The notes: a model not told the origin generated them from the sequence alone. A DNA stretch of 64,000 nucleotides from Marinobacter sp. HL-58 (GCF_001314605.1 NZ_LIHP01000004.1:372001-436000); one strand, 5' to 3'. Positions 56,136 through 64,000 are shown, counted from the stretch's first letter. Numbers and translations are program-made.

Positions 56136-56831
56136 GTGGGACGGATTACATTTGTAGGCGGAATGGTCGGTGATACCCTGGATGGCGTGACCCATCGTGG
56201 AATGAGTGCTCTACAACAGGCAGAAAGCATCATTTTTCCTGGTAACTGGGTGGGGGAGCACTTGCTATCCTTCTTTGGCAACAGGCTCATCCACGGCCGT
56301 GATCTGACTCCAGATCAAGTTTTGGAGGCCTTTTCTAGGGTTGAGTCTGGCGTTGTCCTTTATGCAGGGGATCCGCGTGTCTTTACGGGGCGTCCAAACC
56401 ATTTTCCCAGTGCAGCAGAACTGGCAAAGCTTCTTGAAGCCAATCAACACCATGTTGACTGGTTGCCTGGTTTGTCATTTGTTCAGTTGGCAATGAATGC
56501 TGCGGGCATTTCTTTGGAAGTTAATGGAGAAGACGCTCTTATCGTGCCACCTGCCCTACTTGATTGTGAGCGCAGTCGTAATGAATTTCAGCAGCATGCT
56601 ATCGCAAACGCGATACTGGTGATGCTATGGGCAGAGGATGCCGGAGCAGAAGCCTGGGCAATCCTCAAGGACGCGCGCTCTTCGGAAACCCCAGTATTTA
56701 TTGTATCGCGGCTTGGAATGTCCGGTGAGCAAGTGCTGGAAGGAAAGCTAAGGGATCTGGAATCGAGTTTTGCAAAAATTGCTATGCCCGCAACAATCAT
56801 TGTTCAACCATGTGTGAAAAGGCACAGATGA
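56136..56831 (+). CDS. Tetrapyrrole-methylase-family (CobM-like) methyltransferase
   Basis: A 231-residue class III SAM methyltransferase related to precorrin methylases. GTG start at 56136 with AGAAGG upstream. Family pattern: ITFVGGMVGDTLDGVTHRGMSALQQAESIIFPG at the N-terminus (cobalamin enzymes have VGAGPGDPELLT there, so the loop is altered), SGVVLYAGDPRVFTG and the LPGLSFVQLAMNAAG ligand loop. No cobalamin genes surround it; it closes an operon of sugar-transfer genes. Family members also methylate non-tetrapyrroles, so the substrate is probably the operon's product. Confidence 0.78.
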   Translation: MGRITFVGGMVGDTLDGVTHRGMSALQQAESIIFPGNWVGEHLLSFFGNRLIHGRDLTPDQVLEAFSRVESGVVLYAGDPRVFTGRPNHFPSAAELAKLLEANQHHVDWLPGLSFVQLAMNAAGISLEVNGEDALIVPPALLDCERSRNEFQQHAIANAILVMLWAEDAGAEAWAILKDARSSETPVFIVSRLGMSGEQVLEGKLRDLESSFAKIAMPATIIVQPCVKRHR

Positions 56832-57117
56832 ACAGGCCTCAGATCTGAGTTACTATAACCGAAACCTATAATTTCTATGTGTTTACAAATAGCGCCTAAA
56901 AAACACTCAACTCCCCTGAAGTTTGATCGACTTCAGCGCTGATTCTCGACTCATCCTTGAAAGTTTCACTATTGAACTACTGACAAGCTCCCTATGCCGG
57001 AAGTATAGCCTTTATATAGTTGCAAGAAAGGTACAATACGTCGTGGTCGTCCATGCCCAATATCACTAGCGTGGGTAACTTGATCCTTATACATTTCAGC
57101 TATGGTATGACCTAATA

Positions 57118-57411
57118 TCAGTCATCTTGAACCTTTTCTTGTGCATCCCAAAAGGTCGATGGGTCCCAAAGAAAATCTGCGCCAAATGAGAATAATCCAG
57201 CTAACAACAATGTATATCGCATTTTATATTTAAGAATATCATGCATAATAAAAAACGATCCTTGGAATCGGGAAAAATTCTCGAAATACTGATCTCCACC
57301 CCAGTCAGATAGCCACAGGCAAATTAGCAAAACGGCACCTACCATACATAGAAATTTGGTTACGTTTTTCATCAATGGTCTAATTTTTTTATATGGCTTC
57401 AACTTAACCAT
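57118..57411 (-). CDS. Small two-helix membrane protein, cassette copy 2
   Basis: A 97-residue membrane protein (ATG at 57411 with GGAG seven bases upstream). A basic N-terminus precedes a helix at about 18-35, and a second at about 62-80; the end is acidic. It aligns, without gaps over the last ~52 residues, with the protein at 47240-47539 (F-x3-F, ILKYKMRYTLLLAG versus LLKSKINLTFLAA, acidic end). The similarity is weak but the gene order and the divergent small partner are the same. Confidence 0.65.
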   Translation of the reverse strand: MVKLKPYKKIRPLMKNVTKFLCMVGAVLLICLWLSDWGGDQYFENFSRFQGSFFIMHDILKYKMRYTLLLAGLFSFGADFLWDPSTFWDAQEKVQDD

Positions 57412-57787
57412 TTTTATTCTCCGATCAAGAAACAATACTTATGATACCGTAACCAGATAAACGTCCAAATCTGCCATAAATCAAACATTACTCGGCCATA
57501 TGAAACCTTTATTTATAGATGAAAAAGGACTCCTTTTTAGAGTCTGTCATATTAGAACAAAGTTTTTAGAACGATTTTTATTACCCAAAAGCCCCCTATC
57601 TTAGAGCGGTTGTCCCGTTGCCGGGGTCGCCTGAATTTCACTTATCCGATTTCATGGGAAATACTGTATCTGCCACTCTGGATAGCTAGACCAAACATCG
57701 CTAGCCTATGCTTTAAAGAGCTCGCAGTAAGATTGTTGTGACAGGTATGATTGAGTCTGAATGTAAGGCCAACAGGGAGCCGGATCT
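57412..57787. other. AT-rich region between divergent small genes, copy 2
   Basis: About 375 bases separating the two divergent cassette genes. It contains a palindrome AAAAAGGA-C-TCCTTTTT at 57522-57538, which could be an operator or a terminator-like hairpin. No gene is visible. It is more than twice as long as the matching spacer of copy 1, and I see no extended sequence similarity between them. Confidence 0.35.
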
Positions 57788-57931
57788 ATGAACATGCTTG
57801 CAGCTCTCGCCGGTTACGGCGGATTCGTTATCGCACTTTTGACAATCGGATTAATTGGCTACTGGAGGGCGGATCAACTGGAGGCTTGGTGCAAGAGGAA
57901 GCTAGTAAACCGGAGGCTTGGTGGCGAGTAG
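57788..57931 (+). CDS. 47-residue single-helix membrane protein, cassette copy 2
   Basis: Starts with ATG; GGGAG lies eight bases upstream. The protein is a hydrophobic helix ending IGYWRADQLEAWCK and a short basic tail with NRRLGG. It is about half identical to the 52-residue protein at 47679-47837, including GY at positions 9-10 and the IGYW-x-AD-x-LE-x-W-x-K block. The match, with good ribosome sites in both, argues that both are real genes. A longer overlapping frame (57751-58017) in another phase is not conserved. Function unknown; a membrane-active or regulatory peptide is possible. Confidence 0.72.
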   Translation: MNMLAALAGYGGFVIALLTIGLIGYWRADQLEAWCKRKLVNRRLGGE

Positions 57932-58069
57932 CCGTCAGTGCCAACAGGACTAGGGTTTATGGTGGGTATGCCAAGCTATTTGACAGAAGTTTTTCAATGA
58001 CTATATATCCATATTAACCTTGGCAGTGTTACTCAACTAAAACGGACCAGTCTCCAATAAGGTAAAACG

Positions 58070-58540
58070 ATGATTCTTGAAGCAGAAACTCCTGACGGAG
58101 AGCCTTTGGTTTCTGATAATCCAGCTTTCACGGCAGAGGATGCCCAGGACATCAATCGCACTACCAACAGTGAATCAAAAATCAGATCGACCATAGATAA
58201 TCTGAACATATCTGCTGATGCGAAATCCGCGCTCTACTCTATAACCAATGCCACGGTAAGGGCAGGAAGGTTTATCATCAAAATCGGTCGAAAAATTCTG
58301 GACATTGTCATTGAGACTCTCAACAGTTTCCCTAATGCCTCATTCGGGTTGGTTCTGGGTGGAATTTTGGGCGTTCTTGTGGCTTCCGTACCGTTCATTG
58401 GCGCAATACTGGCGCCGTTTTTAACACCTTTGGCAATGATTTATGGCTTCGTAGTTGGGATGAAACAGGATGTAAATGATAAGAATCTTTCCAACGCGAT
58501 TGCAGCGGCAAACGCCCAGTTCGAGCATTTCAAGGAATAG
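58070..58540 (+). CDS. Uncharacterised membrane protein, 156 aa
   Basis: AAGG lies shortly before the ATG. The first 65 residues are hydrophilic; then come an amphipathic basic helix (RFIIKIGRKILDIVIE) and two Gly/Ala-rich hydrophobic helices (SFGLVLGGILGVLVASVPFIGAILA and AMIYGFVVGMK). The C-terminus is helical and charged. Not recognised. It is followed six bases later by a gene cut by the insertion sequence, so the pair formed an operon, possibly with the 47-residue gene 140 bases upstream. Confidence 0.65.
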   Translation: MILEAETPDGEPLVSDNPAFTAEDAQDINRTTNSESKIRSTIDNLNISADAKSALYSITNATVRAGRFIIKIGRKILDIVIETLNSFPNASFGLVLGGILGVLVASVPFIGAILAPFLTPLAMIYGFVVGMKQDVNDKNLSNAIAAANAQFEHFKE

Positions 58541-58545
58541 AGCGC

Positions 58546-58737
58546 ATGGCACAGTCTGAGTCCGCCGGTGGGATGCAAGATGTCCAGACCGTCGTTCGGG
58601 ACCCTTTACGTTTCAAGTTGAAGCTGGACATTGGTGACCAAGCCTACTCCTCCTTGCGCCTGAAGACCTATCTCTTGGATAGCGTTGATGCAGCAAACGG
58701 CGCTGCCACTGGATTCGTTTTCGCGAAGTCCTCCTTG
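58546..58737 (+). pseudogene. Unknown gene truncated at its 3' end by the IS21-family element
   Basis: The reading frame starts at 58546 with AAGGA upstream and runs 64 codons (RDPLRFKLKLDIGDQAYSS, then LDSVDAANGAATGFVFAKSS) before entering the insertion sequence, which adds six foreign codons and a stop at 58758. The remaining part of the gene is not found on the other side of the element, where mcrB sequence appears instead. Function not recognised. Confidence 0.6.
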
Positions 58738-58830
58738 TGCGTATTCCGGCGAACGTGACCGGTCATTCCGGGGATCGTGACCGATTTGCACACGGCCATC
58801 ACGCTGGAGAGAGTTTTGTACTCTGAGCGA

Positions 58831-59586
58831 TCACGATGGGTCAACCGATTCCGTTTTTTGTGCTTTCGCTTTTCGCAGTGATTCCCCCTTCAGATTGAGC
58901 CGGTGAGCGCCGTGCAGGAGCCGGTCCAGGATGGCGTCGGCGAGCGTGGCGGAGCCGATGTAGTCATGCCAGTGTTCGGTTGGTAACTGGCTGGCGATGA
59001 GCGTTGAGCCTCGCTCGTGCCGGTCTTCGATCACTTCCATCAGGTCTTGGCGTTGTTGCGCGGTGACCTTCTGCATGCCCCAGTCGTCCAGGATCAGAAG
59101 GTCGGTTTTTAGCAACTGGTTCATCAGCCGGGCATAGCTGCCATCGCCATGGGCGATGCGCAGTTGTTCGAACAGGCGAGGCACTCGCAGGTAGCGAACC
59201 GAGAGCCCTTGCCGGCAGGCCTGGTTGCCCAGAGCGCACGCCAGCCAGGTCTTACCGCAACCGGTCGGGCCGGTAATGCAGAGGTTCAGGGATTGGCGGA
59301 TCCAGTCACAGCCGGCCAACCCGGCCATGCGGGAGCGCTCCAGCCCTCTCGGGTGATGGTAGTCGATGTCTTCAATGCAGGCCGGCACCCGCAACCGGGC
59401 AGCCTTGAGCAGACGGTCCAACCGGCGGTTTTCCCGATGCAGCACCTCCCGGTCGATCAGTAAGGCCAAGCGTTCCTCGAACGCCAGGTCGTGGGTGTCG
59501 GGCTGTGCCCGTTGTTGTTCCAGGGCATCGCACATGCCCGTCAGTTTGAGCTGTCGCAGGGTATCGAGGGTGTTGTGAGTCAACAT
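58831..59586 (-). CDS. istB: IS21 helper ATPase IstB
   Basis: A 251-residue AAA+ protein with Walker A ITGPTGCGKTWLA (about 106-113), Walker B LLILDDWGM and the IstB start TLDTLRQLKLTGMCDALE. It assists transposition by the IstA transposase. Full length and apparently intact. It follows istA by 14 bases. Confidence 0.95.
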   Translation of the reverse strand: MLTHNTLDTLRQLKLTGMCDALEQQRAQPDTHDLAFEERLALLIDREVLHRENRRLDRLLKAARLRVPACIEDIDYHHPRGLERSRMAGLAGCDWIRQSLNLCITGPTGCGKTWLACALGNQACRQGLSVRYLRVPRLFEQLRIAHGDGSYARLMNQLLKTDLLILDDWGMQKVTAQQRQDLMEVIEDRHERGSTLIASQLPTEHWHDYIGSATLADAILDRLLHGAHRLNLKGESLRKAKAQKTESVDPS

Positions 59587-59600
59587 CAGTGTCTCCAGGA

Positions 59601-61145
59601 TCAGTGGTAGTAGCGGGGGCCGCGAACGTTGGTGTGTAATGGCAGATCGGCCAGCTCCGGTTCTTCCTCGGTCAGGGGAAGAGGCAGTTGATCCAGCCCC
59701 TGCTTCAGGATTGAGCTGATGCTCTGGTAGCTGGCCGAGTTGATGGCTAGTGCTCGGCTACAAGCCTGCTCCAGGCGGTCACGGCTGTAGCGGCGACTGA
59801 GGTTCAGCAGACCCAGGCAGGCTCGGTAACCATGCTCCGGATGAGGGCGATCCTTAAGCTGTCGCTGTACCACGTCGAGCGTGCCGGGACCGATGTCCGT
59901 GGCCCAGTTCAGGAACCGCCCGGGAGACCAGTTCTGATGGGCCTGGTGGGACTTGGGCATGTGCTCGGTCAGGGTGACGAAGCGGCTCCTGCCGTGGCGG
60001 GGATGTAGCGCCACGCGCTGACCTTTATGCATGACCTCAACGGACGTATCGGTAACCCGAACATCCAGCTTCACCCCCACCAGGGCGTGAGGCACGCTGT
60101 ACAGCCGTTTGTCGATCTCGATGTGGTAGTCGATGCCTGGCCGTGCCTTGCGCCACTCGGCATAGACGTAGGGCGTTGCCGGCAGTGGCTTCAACGCGGG
60201 TCGATCCAGTGCTTCGAACAGGCTCTGGCGGCTCTCGGAGCGTCCCTGGAACGAGCGCTGGTTCAGTGCCGGTAGCAGGTCTGCAATCGCCGAGTTCAGT
60301 TCGGCCAGTGAGAAGAACGTTCGGTGCCGCAACCGCGCCAGGATCCAGCGTTCAACCAGCAGCACAGCTGCTTCAGCCTTTGCCTTGTCCTTGGGCTTGT
60401 AGGGCCGTGCCGGCAACACCGCCGTCTGGTAATGGGCCGCCAGTTCCGCGTAGGTCTCGTTGATCTGGGGCGTGTATCGGTCCGCCTTGGTGACCGCTGC
60501 CTTGAGATTGTCCGGAACCAGCAGTTCCGGCACACCACCGTAGAACGCCAGCATCCGCTGGTGGGAGGCGATCCAGTCCGGCAGGCTCTGGCTCCAGGTG
60601 GCCTCGGCGAAGGTATAACTGGACGCGCCCAGCACAGCCACAAAAACCTGGGCCTTGCGCATCTCGCCGGTGCTGCGGTCCACCACCGGCACGGTGGGAC
60701 CGCAGTAGTCGATAAAGATCTTCTCGCCGGCCCGGTGGACCTGACGCATGCTGCGCCGCTGCCGGCCGCGCCAGAGCCGGTAGTGATGGCAGAACTGGCT
60801 GTACCGGCGAGCCTTGTCGCCGTGGCGCTCTACGTACTCAGCCCAGAGCAGTTGCAGGGTCACGCCCTTGGTCTTCAGTTCCTGATGGATCTGGAAGTAG
60901 TCGGGCTCGGCAAAGCGTTCGGGCGGCGTCTTGGCCGGGAACAGCTGGGCCTCTAACCGTGCTTCATCCGTGCCTTCCGGCAACGGCCAGGTGATGCCCT
61001 GCGCGGTGGCCAGGCTGACATACTTGCCGACCACGCCCTTGGAGAGTCCGCAGGCACGGGCAATACGCTCATGGCTCAGGCCCGCTTCGTACTTGAGGCG
61101 CAAGACCTCGATGATTTGTCGCATGGAAATCCTCGCTGCCGGCAT
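59601..61145 (-). CDS. istA: IS21 transposase IstA
   Basis: A 514-residue transposase. An N-terminal helix-turn-helix (LSHERIARACGLSKGVVGKY) is followed by an rve integrase core with DDE residues in FIDYCGPT, LLVPDNLK and KDKAKAEAAV, and a C-terminal Mu-type DNA-binding region. It appears intact, so the element may still move. Confidence 0.95.
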   Translation of the reverse strand: MPAARISMRQIIEVLRLKYEAGLSHERIARACGLSKGVVGKYVSLATAQGITWPLPEGTDEARLEAQLFPAKTPPERFAEPDYFQIHQELKTKGVTLQLLWAEYVERHGDKARRYSQFCHHYRLWRGRQRRSMRQVHRAGEKIFIDYCGPTVPVVDRSTGEMRKAQVFVAVLGASSYTFAEATWSQSLPDWIASHQRMLAFYGGVPELLVPDNLKAAVTKADRYTPQINETYAELAAHYQTAVLPARPYKPKDKAKAEAAVLLVERWILARLRHRTFFSLAELNSAIADLLPALNQRSFQGRSESRQSLFEALDRPALKPLPATPYVYAEWRKARPGIDYHIEIDKRLYSVPHALVGVKLDVRVTDTSVEVMHKGQRVALHPRHGRSRFVTLTEHMPKSHQAHQNWSPGRFLNWATDIGPGTLDVVQRQLKDRPHPEHGYRACLGLLNLSRRYSRDRLEQACSRALAINSASYQSISSILKQGLDQLPLPLTEEEPELADLPLHTNVRGPRYYH

Positions 61146-61356
61146 CCGCCCTTCCTCGTGATGAAAAAGGAAGGGGTATGCCGGATAAAGTTGAAGAATT
61201 CCAGCGTGTTGGCCGGGATTCCGGAGGAACGTGACCGACGATTCCGGAAAAACACCCGAAATCGGTCACGATAAAACGGAATGAACGGTCACGATCACCC
61301 GGAACAGGCGGTCACGTTCAAACGGAATGGGCGGTCACGATGGGCCGGAATATGCA

Positions 61357-61651
61357 TCTATACAGCGTGAAGGATTTCAAATCCCTTCGGGACGTTTTGC
61401 TCAACCAATTTATCCCTCTTCTGCAGGAATACTTCTATAACGACTGGCACCGCATTCAACTAGTGTTTGCGGATGTTGAACAGGACAACCGGCCAGTGGA
61501 GCCACAGATCATTGAACATGAAATTCTAAAAACCTCAGATGTTCTGGGCTTTGAACACGATGATTTTGAAGATTTGGCAGATTACCGGGTAGCAGCACCA
61601 GAAAACATAACTCCGGATGCGATTCGTAAAATCTATGAATCACAGGAATAA
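61357..61651 (+). pseudogene. mcrB: C-terminal remnant of McrB (5' deleted)
   Basis: The ~97 codons after the insertion sequence encode the typical end of McrB: SVKDFKSLRDVLLNQFIPLLQEYFYNDW then HRIQLVFADVEQ. The GTPase domain and DNA-binding N-terminus are absent. The ATG at 61340 lies within the IS end and is fortuitous. mcrC follows three bases later, as in intact McrBC operons. The restriction system is therefore presumably inactive. Confidence 0.82.
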
Positions 61652-61654
61652 GCC

Positions 61655-62884
61655 GTGAGTGAGATTCTGACTTGCCTGGAACATCAGTCCGTTCCGATAA
61701 GGCCTACCCGAAATTCGGGTGATTTTGCGGTCACCACGGCACAGGCTGCACAGCTCAGTAAATCGAAGAGCATTCCTCAAGACGCGTTTCGATGGGGCCA
61801 CCAGTCACTGCAATGGCGCCAGTTCTGTGGTGTGGTTCAGCTGGAAGGGCTTACCCTAGAAATTCTTCCCAAAATTTACGGAAAAGAATCACAGCCAGGC
61901 TCCTGCAGACTAACCCTCATCAGAATGCTGCGCAAAGCCGGCATGATGAAGGTCCACCGCGGTGCAGGAGCATCCATACACGCGCAGAATCATTCCCTAC
62001 TAGATATTTTCATTCAGGAATTTTGCCTACTACTGCGCGAACAAACCCTAATTGGCAAGCCCCGCGACTATCAACAGCAGGAAGCTAATCTCGGGGTGGT
62101 CAAAGGCAAGCTTTTGGTGAACCAGCAACTCAGGCAGAACTTGGCACACAGTGAAAGGTTGTACTGTCAATTTGATGAATTGACTGACAACATCACCATT
62201 AACCAGATCATTAAGTTTACCCTGCGAGTTCTGTTCCCACAATGCAGATCCAACCAGTCACGCAAGGCTGTGACCGAGCTGCTGATGCAACACGATGGTA
62301 TTTCAGAGGAACGTTTTTCTTCGTCTAATATCGACCGGATTCAACTCAATCGGACCAACAGCCGCTATGGCCCCATATTAGATTGGTGCCGTCTTTTCCT
62401 AGATACTCGAAATCCAGATGTGACGGCCGGCAAGCATAACTTGCTGTCAATTCTGTTCGATATGAACGTCTTATTTGAACGGTGGTTGGCCGCGGAGCTG
62501 AGGCCTATTGCTCACCACGCTGGCTTAACTCTCAAAGAACAATCTCCTCGCAGGCATTTAGCTTACAGGCCCGATATTGACCAAAACGTTTTCCAGACAC
62601 GCCCTGACATTAGCCTAATTAATGCAGATAAAAAGGTAGTCCTGATTCTAGATGCCAAGTGGAAGATTCTCGACAGCAATGAGGCCAAGCTCGGTATCTC
62701 TCAGCAAGATCTCTATCAGCTCACAGCCTATGGAAATCTCTACAATCTTCAATCACTAGCGCTGATTTATCCCCGGCAGCAAAACCTTGAAGCACACTAC
62801 CCTATTCAGCTTTACGGAAGGCAAAGGATGGGTCTAGATGTTTTCTGTACCCATCCTTTGCCTTCCGTAAAGCTGAATAGGTGA
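61655..62884 (+). CDS. mcrC: McrC, nuclease subunit of the McrBC restriction system
   Basis: A 409-residue PD-(D/E)xK nuclease that with McrB cuts DNA with modified cytosines. GTG start three bases after the mcrB end. Seen are the N-terminal substrate-like domain (WRQFCGVVQLEGLTLEILPKI) and the nuclease core RPDISLI...ILDAKWK near residue 320-335. The final ~25 codons lie within a perfect 33-bp inverted repeat, so the C-terminus is probably altered. Without McrB it should be non-functional in restriction. Confidence 0.9.
   Translation: MSEILTCLEHQSVPIRPTRNSGDFAVTTAQAAQLSKSKSIPQDAFRWGHQSLQWRQFCGVVQLEGLTLEILPKIYGKESQPGSCRLTLIRMLRKAGMMKVHRGAGASIHAQNHSLLDIFIQEFCLLLREQTLIGKPRDYQQQEANLGVVKGKLLVNQQLRQNLAHSERLYCQFDELTDNITINQIIKFTLRVLFPQCRSNQSRKAVTELLMQHDGISEERFSSSNIDRIQLNRTNSRYGPILDWCRLFLDTRNPDVTAGKHNLLSILFDMNVLFERWLAAELRPIAHHAGLTLKEQSPRRHLAYRPDIDQNVFQTRPDISLINADKKVVLILDAKWKILDSNEAKLGISQQDLYQLTAYGNLYNLQSLALIYPRQQNLEAHYPIQLYGRQRMGLDVFCTHPLPSVKLNR
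62801..62881. repeat. Perfect 33-bp inverted repeat at the 3' end of mcrC
   Basis: Bases 62801-62833 are the exact reverse complement of 62849-62881, with a 15-base loop between. The second arm encodes the last codons of mcrC and ends beside the stop. Such a long perfect repeat in coding DNA implies recent inverted duplication. It could also act as a very strong transcript-end hairpin, although no T-run follows. Confidence 0.9.
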
Positions 62885-63126
62885 ATTGGTCCGGGCTGCA
62901 TTGTTGAAATCGCAACTCACAATGAGTTGAGGCAAAATTCTCGGCAGCCCGTCAGGCAGAAACTTGAGATTTCAAAACCTTAAAAGTTCTCCTAAAGCCG
63001 AACATCGTTACGCAGTGGCTAAGGTTTATTAATCTCACTGAAGCCAACTGTAGTGGTTCAATGATTACGGACAGGAACGAGGCGTTGGCCAGGCAGATCT
63101 TACATCGATACCGTTTCCTTAGGCTT

Positions 63127-63774
63127 TTATCGCTGGGCTTCACGAGCCGCCAGAGAGATAACACTCAACTCTCCGGTTGCTATTCCCTGGTTGGGCACAG
63201 GCCCTTCGTACTTGCCAATCACCTCGCCATTCCGGGCCAATAGATAGGCTGCGTTCTTTTTATAATAAAACCAATACTGCTTGATATGCCCCCAGATTCC
63301 AAGTTCTCCACCGGTTTCACAGATATGTTCTCGTACACGACACTGCACGCCGCCCAGTTGCCGGTCGATAGAGAGCCGCCAGAAGCCTTTCGGAAAGTCC
63401 ATGTAGCGCTGATATTCACAGATAGCCAGGGCAAAGATTGGCTGACTACTACGCTCGAAGCCGGTGTCCACCCAGATATAAGGCTTAAAGGCCTCTCGCT
63501 CTTCCTCCAGGTGTTTCTTTGTTCGGCAGATGCGTTGGTCTGCAAGGGCCATATCCATTCCGGTGACTTCACAAAGCGCACGGAGAAAGCCTTCACTGGT
63601 GTATTTGAAATCAAAACCACTATTGTTCAGGCCGAAATCCGGATCATCCAGAACAGACTGCAGGCGTTCCAGGTTGGCGGAGGTTGGTCTCTGGTAGCCC
63701 ATTGCCTTCAGAATTTCCTCCCGAGGCATGGCCGCTACTCGCAACACCAGATCTGTTTTGAAGTTGTCGATCAT
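63127..63774 (-). CDS. Uncharacterised protein, 215 aa
   Basis: An AGGAGGAGGAG ribosome site lies directly before the ATG. The protein is soluble. Its N-terminus (AAMPREEILKAMGYQ, then RLQSVLDDPDFGLNNSGFDFKYTSEGFLRALC) looks helical, while the middle has IWVDTGF and FALAICEYQRYMDFPKGFWRL. I cannot name the family. The low match to flanking mobile genes and normal GC suggest it may belong to the region right of the recombination junction. Confidence 0.65.
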   Translation of the reverse strand: MIDNFKTDLVLRVAAMPREEILKAMGYQRPTSANLERLQSVLDDPDFGLNNSGFDFKYTSEGFLRALCEVTGMDMALADQRICRTKKHLEEEREAFKPYIWVDTGFERSSQPIFALAICEYQRYMDFPKGFWRLSIDRQLGGVQCRVREHICETGGELGIWGHIKQYWFYYKKNAAYLLARNGEVIGKYEGPVPNQGIATGELSVISLAAREAQR

Positions 63775-63942
63775 TGCTCCTCCTCCTCACCTGATAACTC
63801 GGAAGGTTTCTCCGGCCCTTTGTCCGGATAACATGCCAACCCTCCTGTCCATTTGTCATCATTGTCATCGACTGATGCGACAAGTTACGTCGCCTTTCTG
63901 CCGTATGCTTTTTTCAAGCTCAATAAATAGGGAACAACGGTT

Positions 63943-64000
63943 ATGAACAAAGCAAAAAAGGAAGCAGCCAGGAAATTGCGGGAAGCCTATGAGAACCTGT
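63943..64000 (+). CDS. Start of a gene running off the window
   Basis: An ATG with GGGAA about ten bases upstream opens a frame of 19 codons to the window end: a Lys/Ala/Glu-rich helix (KAKKEAARKLREAYENL). It is divergent from the 215-residue gene. Product not identifiable from so short a piece. Confidence 0.5.
   Translation, partial: MNKAKKEAARKLREAYENL

Larger units (their letters stand above)
58738..61356 (-). mobile_element. IS21-family insertion sequence (istA-istB)
   Basis: A 2.6-kb element with the IS21 gene pair. Its outer ends are inverted: TGCGTATTCCGGC at 58738 on the plus strand and TGCATATTCCGGC at 61356 on the minus strand, each followed by GTGACCG repeats (multiple CGGTCACGAT/GTGACCG units near both ends, as usual for IS21 transposase sites). 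I do not see a matching target duplication: flanking bases are CTCCTTG on the left and TCTATAC on the right. Both flanking genes are truncated, so the element probably mediated a deletion. Confidence 0.88.

Noticed and set aside
56136-56831. Part of a cobalamin biosynthesis pathway
   Set aside because: The protein belongs to the precorrin-methylase superfamily but no other cob/cbi gene is nearby and its N-terminal SAM loop is altered.
57751-58017. An 88-codon frame covering the 47-residue small gene
   Set aside because: The alternative frame matches the cassette copy at 47679 and has GGGAG upstream, whereas this frame matches nothing.
1-64000. CRISPR arrays or cas genes
   Set aside because: No regularly spaced repeat set with unique spacers and no Cas-like protein was seen; the only phased repeat is the three-copy TTTGGGT near 46.8 kb, with 4-base spacers, far too short.

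Overview
The window looks like a chromosomal segment of a marine gammaproteobacterium, most probably a Marinobacter relative. This is inferred from gene content and protein style: a class I polyhydroxyalkanoate (PHA) cluster, a soluble NAD-linked formate dehydrogenase, a CtaG/SCO copper-delivery pair, chemotaxis and c-di-GMP genes. No rRNA or intact tRNA is present to fix the taxon.

Region 1 (1-19.9 kb) is mostly ordinary core metabolism at fairly high GC. It holds the tail of a CtaG-type cytochrome oxidase assembly gene with SCO1. A PHA block follows: synthase, two acetoacetyl-CoA-reductase-like SDRs, an intracellular depolymerase, a divergent pyruvate-kinase-like protein and an acetyl-CoA hydrolase/transferase. 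Then come a chemoreceptor, an EAL-CBS-GGDEF protein, a CIA30 protein, a short RhuM protein, an Old Yellow Enzyme, a YdcH protein, an amine oxidase, a SOUL protein and an HhH DNA glycosylase.

Region 2 (19.9-34.7 kb) is a lower-GC defence island. A HIT protein is translationally coupled to a predicted sulfur-binding-domain/DUF3883 nuclease, which looks like a type IV restriction factor sensing DNA phosphorothioation. Next is a five-gene, mostly overlapping operon: NERD-SF1 helicase, DrmA helicase, DrmB (DUF1998), a second SF1 helicase and an unknown protein. A MutY/Mig-like glycosylase and a convergent cytosine-5 methyltransferase complete it. I read this as a DISARM-like system without a visible drmC and with unusual accessory genes. 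It ends against a broken SMC-like ATPase gene and a formate dehydrogenase operon.

Region 3 (39.6-46.9 kb) has an SDR, then a Phd/VapC toxin-antitoxin pair lying only 5 bases upstream of a complete Wadjet-type SMC anti-plasmid operon (JetABCD). After it come three TTTGGGT repeats spaced by one helical turn and a 46-base 3' fragment of a tRNA-Cys gene, which I read as a site-specific recombination scar.

Region 4 (47.2-64 kb) is a mobile, mosaic segment. Its centre is a tightly coupled operon (LOG-like protein, frameshifted polysaccharide deacetylase, methyltransferase-M20 peptidase fusion, three glycosyltransferase-like proteins, a propeller-like protein and a tetrapyrrole-methylase-family protein). 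No pathway I know has this set. It is flanked on both sides by related divergent cassettes of two tiny membrane proteins, two of them (47 and 52 residues) too short for usual gene calling. An IS21-family insertion sequence then separates a 3'-truncated gene from a 5'-deleted mcrB, followed by mcrC whose 3' end lies in a perfect 33-bp inverted repeat.

The best candidates for undescribed biology are the flanked glyco/methyl operon with its twin small-membrane-protein cassettes and the variant DISARM locus.
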